Origin: JAGIBJ01 sp032119595
GTDB lineage: Bacteria; Actinomycetota; Thermoleophilia; Solirubrobacterales; Solirubrobacteraceae
DNA: 64,000 nt
Reading direction: 5' to 3'
Assembly (NCBI GenBank): GCA_032119595.1
Contig: JAUMBQ010000009.1
Coordinates: 62,001 to 126,000 of the forward strand
Made by a program: the position numbers and the translations under genes
Shown here: positions 59,926 through 64,000 of the stretch, piece after piece
How positions within the stretch are numbered: position 1 is the stretch's first letter
How the letters are laid out: each line of letters begins with the position of its first letter
Notes under the pieces: model-generated
What the model saw: the letters and a program-made list of their open reading frames with translations, nothing else
Database searches by the model: none
What the model was told of the DNA's origin: nothing

Positions 59926-61517
59926 TGCGGGTTCGCGCGCAAGTCGGCATGGTCATGAACCTCGACAAGTGCATCGGTTGCCACACGTGCTCGGTCACGT
60001 GCAAGCAGGTCTGGACGAACCGTCCGGGCGCCGAGTACATGTGGTTCAACGACGTGGAGACCAAGCCCGGGCAGGGCTACCCGCGCCAGTGGGAGGACCA
60101 GGACCGCTGGAAGGGCGGCTGGGAGCTCGACAAGAAGGGCAAGCTGAGGCTCAAGGCCGGCGGCCGGGTGAAGCAGATGTTCAGCATCTTCGCCAACCCG
60201 AACATGCCCGACCTCGACGATTACTACGAGCCGTGGACCTACGACTACGAGAAGCTCATCTCGGCGCCCCTGTCCAAGCACGATCCGGTGGCCCGCGCGC
60301 AGTCGCAGATCACCGGCAAGCCGATGGAGAAGATCGAGTGGGGCCCGAACTGGGACGACAACCTCGCCGGCGGCCCCGAGAACATCCACAAGGACCCGCT
60401 CACCCGCGGCATTGAGGATCAGGTGAAGGCCACCTACGAGGAGGCGTTCATGTTCTACCTCCCGCGGATCTGCGAGCACTGCCTGAACCCGTCCTGCGTG
60501 GCCTCGTGCCCGTCCGGCGCGATGTACAAGCGCGAAGAGGACGGCATCGTCCTCGTCGATCAGGAGAAGTGCCGCGGCTGGAGGATGTGCGTCTCCGGCT
60601 GCCCGTACAAGAAGGTCTACTTCAACCACAAGTCCGGCAAGGCCGAGAAGTGCACGCTGTGTTACCCGCGCATCGAGGCCGGTCTCCCGACGATCTGCGC
60701 GGAGACGTGCGTCGGCCGCATTCGCTACATCGGTCTGATCCTGTACGACGCAGACCGCGTGGAAGCGGCGGCCTCGGTCCCGGATGAGAAGGATCTGCTC
60801 GCAGCCCAGCACGACGTGTTCCTGGACCCGTCCGACCCCGCCGTGCGCAAGCAGGCGCTCGCCGACGGCATCCCGGAGGACTGGCTCGACTACGCCGAGC
60901 GCTCGCCGGTCTACGCGCTGGCGCACCGCTACAAGGTCGCGCTGCCCCTGCACCCGGAATACCGCACGCTCCCGATGGTCTGGTACATCCCGCCGCTGTC
61001 GCCCATCACGAACTCGATGGAGGACGACGGTTACGAAGCCGACCCCGACGAGGTCTTCTCGACGATCGACAAGATGCGCATTCCGATCGACTATCTCGCG
61101 GGCCTGCTGGCCGCGGGCGACGCCGACGTGATTCGTGGGGTGCTCCAGCGCCTCGCTGCGATGCGCCAACACATGCGCAAGCGCGAGGTGCTCGGCGTGC
61201 ACGACACGTCGATGAGCGACGCGGTCGGCATGAGCGTGGAGGACGTGGAGGACATGTACCGCCTGCTCGCGATCGCCGACTACGGCGATCGGTACGTCAT
61301 TCCGCAGGCCCACGCCGAACTCGGCGACCGGCTCATGGAGCAGCAGGGCACCTGCGGCCTCGACTTCGAGGGTGGCCCGGGCAATTGCGGTGCGGTCGGC
61401 ACCGACGAGTCGGCCGACACGAGCGGGTTCATGCTCACGCAGGACGAGCCGGTGGAGCTCGACATCCTCCAGATGCTCGGCTCACACAACAACCCCGACG
61501 GACTGAAGAAGCCTTGA
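59925..61517 (+). CDS. narH: Respiratory nitrate reductase beta subunit
   Basis: 530 residues. Iron-sulfur subunit carrying electrons between NarI and NarG. Four Cys clusters: CIGCHTCSVTCKQ, CEHCLNPSCVASCPSG, CRGWRMCVSGCPYKK (Trp in place of a Cys, giving the [3Fe-4S] centre) and CTLCYPRIEAGLPTICAETC. Starts MRVRAQVGMVMNLDKCIGC. Start overlaps narG by one base (TAATG); end overlaps narJ (TGATG). Confidence 0.98.
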   Translation: MRVRAQVGMVMNLDKCIGCHTCSVTCKQVWTNRPGAEYMWFNDVETKPGQGYPRQWEDQDRWKGGWELDKKGKLRLKAGGRVKQMFSIFANPNMPDLDDYYEPWTYDYEKLISAPLSKHDPVARAQSQITGKPMEKIEWGPNWDDNLAGGPENIHKDPLTRGIEDQVKATYEEAFMFYLPRICEHCLNPSCVASCPSGAMYKREEDGIVLVDQEKCRGWRMCVSGCPYKKVYFNHKSGKAEKCTLCYPRIEAGLPTICAETCVGRIRYIGLILYDADRVEAAASVPDEKDLLAAQHDVFLDPSDPAVRKQALADGIPEDWLDYAERSPVYALAHRYKVALPLHPEYRTLPMVWYIPPLSPITNSMEDDGYEADPDEVFSTIDKMRIPIDYLAGLLAAGDADVIRGVLQRLAAMRQHMRKREVLGVHDTSMSDAVGMSVEDVEDMYRLLAIADYGDRYVIPQAHAELGDRLMEQQGTCGLDFEGGPGNCGAVGTDESADTSGFMLTQDEPVELDILQMLGSHNNPDGLKKP

Positions 61518-62173
61518 TGGCCCGCCGAACCGGACGGGGCAACGCCAGCGATGCTCCGCTCATCTACAAGATCTGTTCGCTGCTGCTGCAGTACCCCAGC
61601 GCTGAGCTGGCGACGTTGCAGGATGAGATCGTCGACGCGATCGCCAGTCTGAAGCGCTCCCCGGCTCGTGAGTCGCTGGAGCTGTTCAGTGCCTGGTGGC
61701 GTGACACCCCAGCGCTGGAAGCCGAGCAGCACTACGTCCAGCTCCTCGATCTCCACAAGCGGTCGGGGCTGTATCTCACGTTCTACGGTCAGGGCGACAA
61801 GCGCGAGCGAGGTCCGGCACTGCTGCGCCTCAAGCAGCTCTACCGCTCCGCCGGGCTGCCACTCGAAGGCACGGAACTGCCGGATTACCTCCCGGTGATG
61901 CTCGAGTTCGCCGCGGCGGCGCCGAAGCAGCAGGGCGAGATCGTGCTGCGCGAACATCGTGCGGCGCTCGAACTTGTGCGGCTCAGCCTGCGCGACACCG
62001 GCAGTCCGTACGCGGATCTGATCGACGCCGTCTGCCACACCGTCGGGGAGGCCTCCGCGATGGATCGCATGCGCGTCGGGCAGCTCGCCAAGAATGGGCC
62101 GCCAAGTGAGCTCGTCGGGCTGGAGCCGTTTGCGCCGCCCGAGATCATGCCAACGTCTGGGGCTCGTCGATGA
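61517..62173 (+). CDS. narJ: Nitrate reductase assembly chaperone
   Basis: 218 residues. TorD-family chaperone needed for cofactor insertion into NarG. Helical, with YKICSLLLQYPSAELATL, TYLxF-like LYLTFYGQGDKRERGPALLRLKQLY, LPDYLPVMLEFAA and an LREHRAALELVRLSL segment. Start ATG 61517 overlaps the narH stop; it overlaps narI by 4 bp. Confidence 0.93.
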   Translation: MARRTGRGNASDAPLIYKICSLLLQYPSAELATLQDEIVDAIASLKRSPARESLELFSAWWRDTPALEAEQHYVQLLDLHKRSGLYLTFYGQGDKRERGPALLRLKQLYRSAGLPLEGTELPDYLPVMLEFAAAAPKQQGEIVLREHRAALELVRLSLRDTGSPYADLIDAVCHTVGEASAMDRMRVGQLAKNGPPSELVGLEPFAPPEIMPTSGARR

Positions 62174-62880
62174 AGGACTCTGCCGGAGCCGTGCTCCTCT
62201 GGGTGATCGTGCCGTATGTGGCGCTCACCACGTTCTTCGTAGGTCACTGGTGGCGCTATCGCCGCGACCAGTTCCAGTGGACCACGCGATCGACCCAAAT
62301 CCTCGACAAGCGCATCCTCGGCTGGGCCAGTCCCGCGTTCCACTTCGGCATCCTGGGCGCTGCCGCGGGCCATGTCGTCGGGCTCCTCATTCCCGCGTCG
62401 TTCACCGATGCCGTGGGGGTCAGCGAGCACACCTACCATTGGTTCGCCGTGATCGTGGGTGGGATCGCCGGCATCGTGACCGTCGTCGGCTTCTTCGGGC
62501 TCCTGTACCGGCGCACGACCAGCCCCCGCGTTCGGCAGACGACCACCCACATCGACATGGTCACCTACGCGCTGCTCACCGTGATGATCGTCCTTGGCGT
62601 CGCGATGACCGCGTGGAACGGCCTGATCGCTGAGCCGTTCAACTACCGCGACTCGATGGGCGCGTGGTACCGGTCGCTGTTCTGGTTCAAGCCCGATGTG
62701 GACGCCGCCCTTGCGGCCCCGCTGGGCTACCAGCTCCACGCGATCATCGGCTGGGCGTTCTGGGCGGCGTTCCCATTCACCCGCTTGGTGCATGTGTGGA
62801 GCGTCCCGATTGCCTACATCGGTCGCCCATACGTGCTCTACCGCCGGCGCTTCAACCCGTCGAACTCACGGCTCCGCTGA
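62170..62880 (+). CDS. narI: Respiratory nitrate reductase gamma subunit
   Basis: 236 residues, five helices. Diheme cytochrome b that oxidises menaquinol and anchors NarGH. Heme ligand candidates are His in TFFVGHWWRYRRDQF, FHFGILGAAAGHVVG and the final TRLVHVWSVP with LHAIIGWAFW. Completes narGHJI. The gene set has no narK transporter in the window. Its quinol is supplied by the men genes just upstream. Confidence 0.96.
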   Translation: MKDSAGAVLLWVIVPYVALTTFFVGHWWRYRRDQFQWTTRSTQILDKRILGWASPAFHFGILGAAAGHVVGLLIPASFTDAVGVSEHTYHWFAVIVGGIAGIVTVVGFFGLLYRRTTSPRVRQTTTHIDMVTYALLTVMIVLGVAMTAWNGLIAEPFNYRDSMGAWYRSLFWFKPDVDAALAAPLGYQLHAIIGWAFWAAFPFTRLVHVWSVPIAYIGRPYVLYRRRFNPSNSRLR

Positions 62881-63002
62881 CGGGACGGGCGGCGTGCCCG
62901 GAAACGGCGCGCCGCCTGGCCCTACCGAAACTGGTGGCCGAAGGCGCCCGCAAACGCGATCTCGTGCGCTGGTCGGCGGCGACGTTGACGGCACTCGCCG
63001 GG

Positions 63003-63620
63003 TCAGTCGAACGCGATTGGTGATTCGCCCCAGGTGCCGGTGAACGCGAACTCCCCGATCGGTCGGCGGGTGCGTGGAGCGAGTTCCTTGGCCAGCGTGC
63101 GCTCGTCGAGGATCTCCGGGTCGCCCAGGAGCCCGACCGCGATGCCGGTCGTCACCGCCCAGTGCTCGGGCACGGCGAAATGCTCGGCCACCGCGTCGTG
63201 ATCGAAGCCCGCGAACTGATGGGCATGCAGGCCCATGGAGTGCGCCTGGATCGACAGGTGCGCCGCCGCCTGGCCGAGGTCGTACTGCGCGTAGCCGGCA
63301 AATGGCAACTCGTGATCGGGGCCCGAGGCCGTCTGCCGCAAAGCGACCAGCAGCGCGCTCGCTTTGCCTGCCCACGCCTTGTTGCCGCGTGAGAGGTGCT
63401 CGAAGAAGCCGTCGTACGTGGCGTCGCCGCGCAGCCCGACGATGAACGACCACGGCTGTGAGTTCCCCGAGGACGGCGCCCAGCGTGCCGCCTCCAGGAG
63501 CAGATGGAGGTCGTCGTGCTCGAGGGTGTGGGTGGTATCGAACGCTCGCGGGCTCCACCGGTGCTGCAGCACGCTCGTGAGCTTGGGTTCGCAAAGGTCG
63601 GGTTCACGCACGAGGGCCAT
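63003..63620 (-). CDS. Nitroreductase-family protein
   Basis: 205 residues. FMN-dependent oxidoreductase fold: HRWSPRAFDTTHTL, LLEAARWAPSSGNSQPWSFIVG, ALLVALRQTA, YDLGQAAAHLSIQAHSMGLHAHQFAGFD and a C-terminal FTGTWGE. Substrates in the family are nitro compounds, quinones or flavins. Start ATG 63620 has TACCTT 6 nt upstream. Divergent from ilvC across the third palindromic element. The narI-side spacer of 122 bp holds nothing recognisable. Confidence 0.92.
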   Translation of the reverse strand: MALVREPDLCEPKLTSVLQHRWSPRAFDTTHTLEHDDLHLLLEAARWAPSSGNSQPWSFIVGLRGDATYDGFFEHLSRGNKAWAGKASALLVALRQTASGPDHELPFAGYAQYDLGQAAAHLSIQAHSMGLHAHQFAGFDHDAVAEHFAVPEHWAVTTGIAVGLLGDPEILDERTLAKELAPRTRRPIGEFAFTGTWGESPIAFD

Positions 63621-63626
63621 GCACCC

Positions 63627-63632
63627 AAGGTA
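63627..63632 (-). promoter_or_regulatory. -10 element TACCTT of the nitroreductase gene
   Basis: TACCTT on minus lies 6 nt before ATG 63620. The palindromic repeat starts 42 bp further upstream. Confidence 0.5.
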
Positions 63633-63673
63633 TGGCAGCCGCGCGCGTGTGGTCGCTCCCCGCGGCCCGGATG

Positions 63674-63749
63674 GGGCCGCTCAGCGCTGGTTAAGAGCGT
63701 GAACGGCCATTTTGTGTTGTCAGGGCGACAGATTTTGGCCGCTCACCGC
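63674..63749 (+). repeat. Palindromic repeat element, copy 3 (76 bp)
   Basis: Starts GGGCCGCTCAGCGC and contains GTGAACGGCCA ... TGGCCGCTCAC with an inner TGTTG/CGACA stem and TCAGGG loop. It matches copy 1 read from the opposite strand at about 47 of 55 core positions. Like copies 1 and 2, it lies between divergent genes. Confidence 0.9.
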
Positions 63750-63843
63750 TGGCCGGGGCTGCTCGGTTCGTTGTTCGCCGCGTCGGACCGTCCGCCGCCC
63801 GCACGTGAGGGCGGTCACAAGGCGCCGCACCGCCATCCCCGCG

Positions 63844-63849
63844 TAGACT
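63844..63849 (+). promoter_or_regulatory. -10 element TAGACT of ilvC
   Basis: TAGACT lies 7 nt before ATG 63857, so ilvC has its own leaderless promoter apart from ilvBN. Confidence 0.6.
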
Positions 63850-63856
63850 CGCGCGA

Positions 63857-64000
63857 ATGTTCTACGACGACGACGCGGATCTCGCGCAGCTCGACGGCAA
63901 AACCGTCGCGATCATCGGCTACGGCTCCCAGGGCCACGCGCACGCCCGGAACCTCAAGGACAGCGGCGTCAACGTCATCGTCGGCCTCCGCGAAGGTTCC
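63857..64000 (+). CDS. ilvC: Ketol-acid reductoisomerase, 3' truncated by window end
   Basis: The first 48 residues are visible. FYDDDADLAQLDGKTVAIIGYGSQGHAHARNLKDSG has the NADPH-binding GxGxxG motif and the HAHARNL helix of class I IlvC. It converts the ilvBN product towards valine and isoleucine. It lies about 20 kb from ilvBN, whereas many actinobacteria keep ilvBNC together. Confidence 0.93.
   Translation, partial: MFYDDDADLAQLDGKTVAIIGYGSQGHAHARNLKDSGVNVIVGLREGS

Overview
The window is GC-rich chromosomal DNA with tightly packed genes and Actinobacteria-type content: the GatCAB amidotransferase, a complete menaquinone pathway, an HD/HDOD-LuxR regulator and an archetypal NarGHJI nitrate reductase. 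Gene content and composition suggest the class Thermoleophilia (Solirubrobacterales, for example Patulibacter or Conexibacter relatives). That placement is inference from protein character, not from a marker search.

Layout. 0-7 kb: an exopolysaccharide locus with a BcsB-like protein cut by the window edge and a membrane O-acyltransferase on plus, converging on a minus operon nfo-MFS-GH5 glycosidase. 7-13.5 kb: a CMD/AhpD-like protein divergent from a MocR/PdxR regulator, then gltX, an HD/HDOD-LuxR regulator, a lipoprotein and an Rrf2 regulator. 13.6-18.5 kb: an accessory-looking stretch holding a nitrilase-fold protein followed by a winged-helix protein, plus three small proteins that are SUKH, DUF2019 or unassigned and resemble orphan immunity proteins, with cysK among them. 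18.5-31 kb: RBBP9-like hydrolase, lepB, cysE, SDR, cupin, LURP-one protein, queuosine-salvage Qng1, a lipoprotein with a pilin-like head, ribA, uvrD/pcrA, a secreted protein, an HDAC-superfamily hydrolase and folD. 31-38 kb: a membrane protein, gatCAB and two tandem cytochromes P450. 38-43.5 kb: a protein with two membrane and two GGDEF modules, a small zinc-ribbon membrane protein, and ilvB-ilvN. 43.6-53 kb: menF, menD, menH, menC, menA, menB and menE, interleaved on both strands. 53-56 kb: metF, a methyltransferase, a YjdF-like membrane protein and a cupin. 56-63 kb: narGHJI, whose natural quinol donor is menaquinol. The window ends in ilvC, about 20 kb from ilvBN.

The strongest cross-cutting signal is promoter architecture. 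At least 23 genes have a TANNNT hexamer ending 6-8 nt before the start codon, so transcription should begin at or next to that codon and give leaderless mRNAs. This signal also settles several start sites. A second signal is a palindromic element of about 76 bp. It occurs twice in tandem between menB and menE and once, inverted, about 12 kb away between a nitroreductase gene and ilvC. A third is frequent tandem repeats: multiples of three bases inside enzymes, and a 23-bp unit between genes. No rRNA, tRNA, CRISPR array, transposase or prophage gene was seen.
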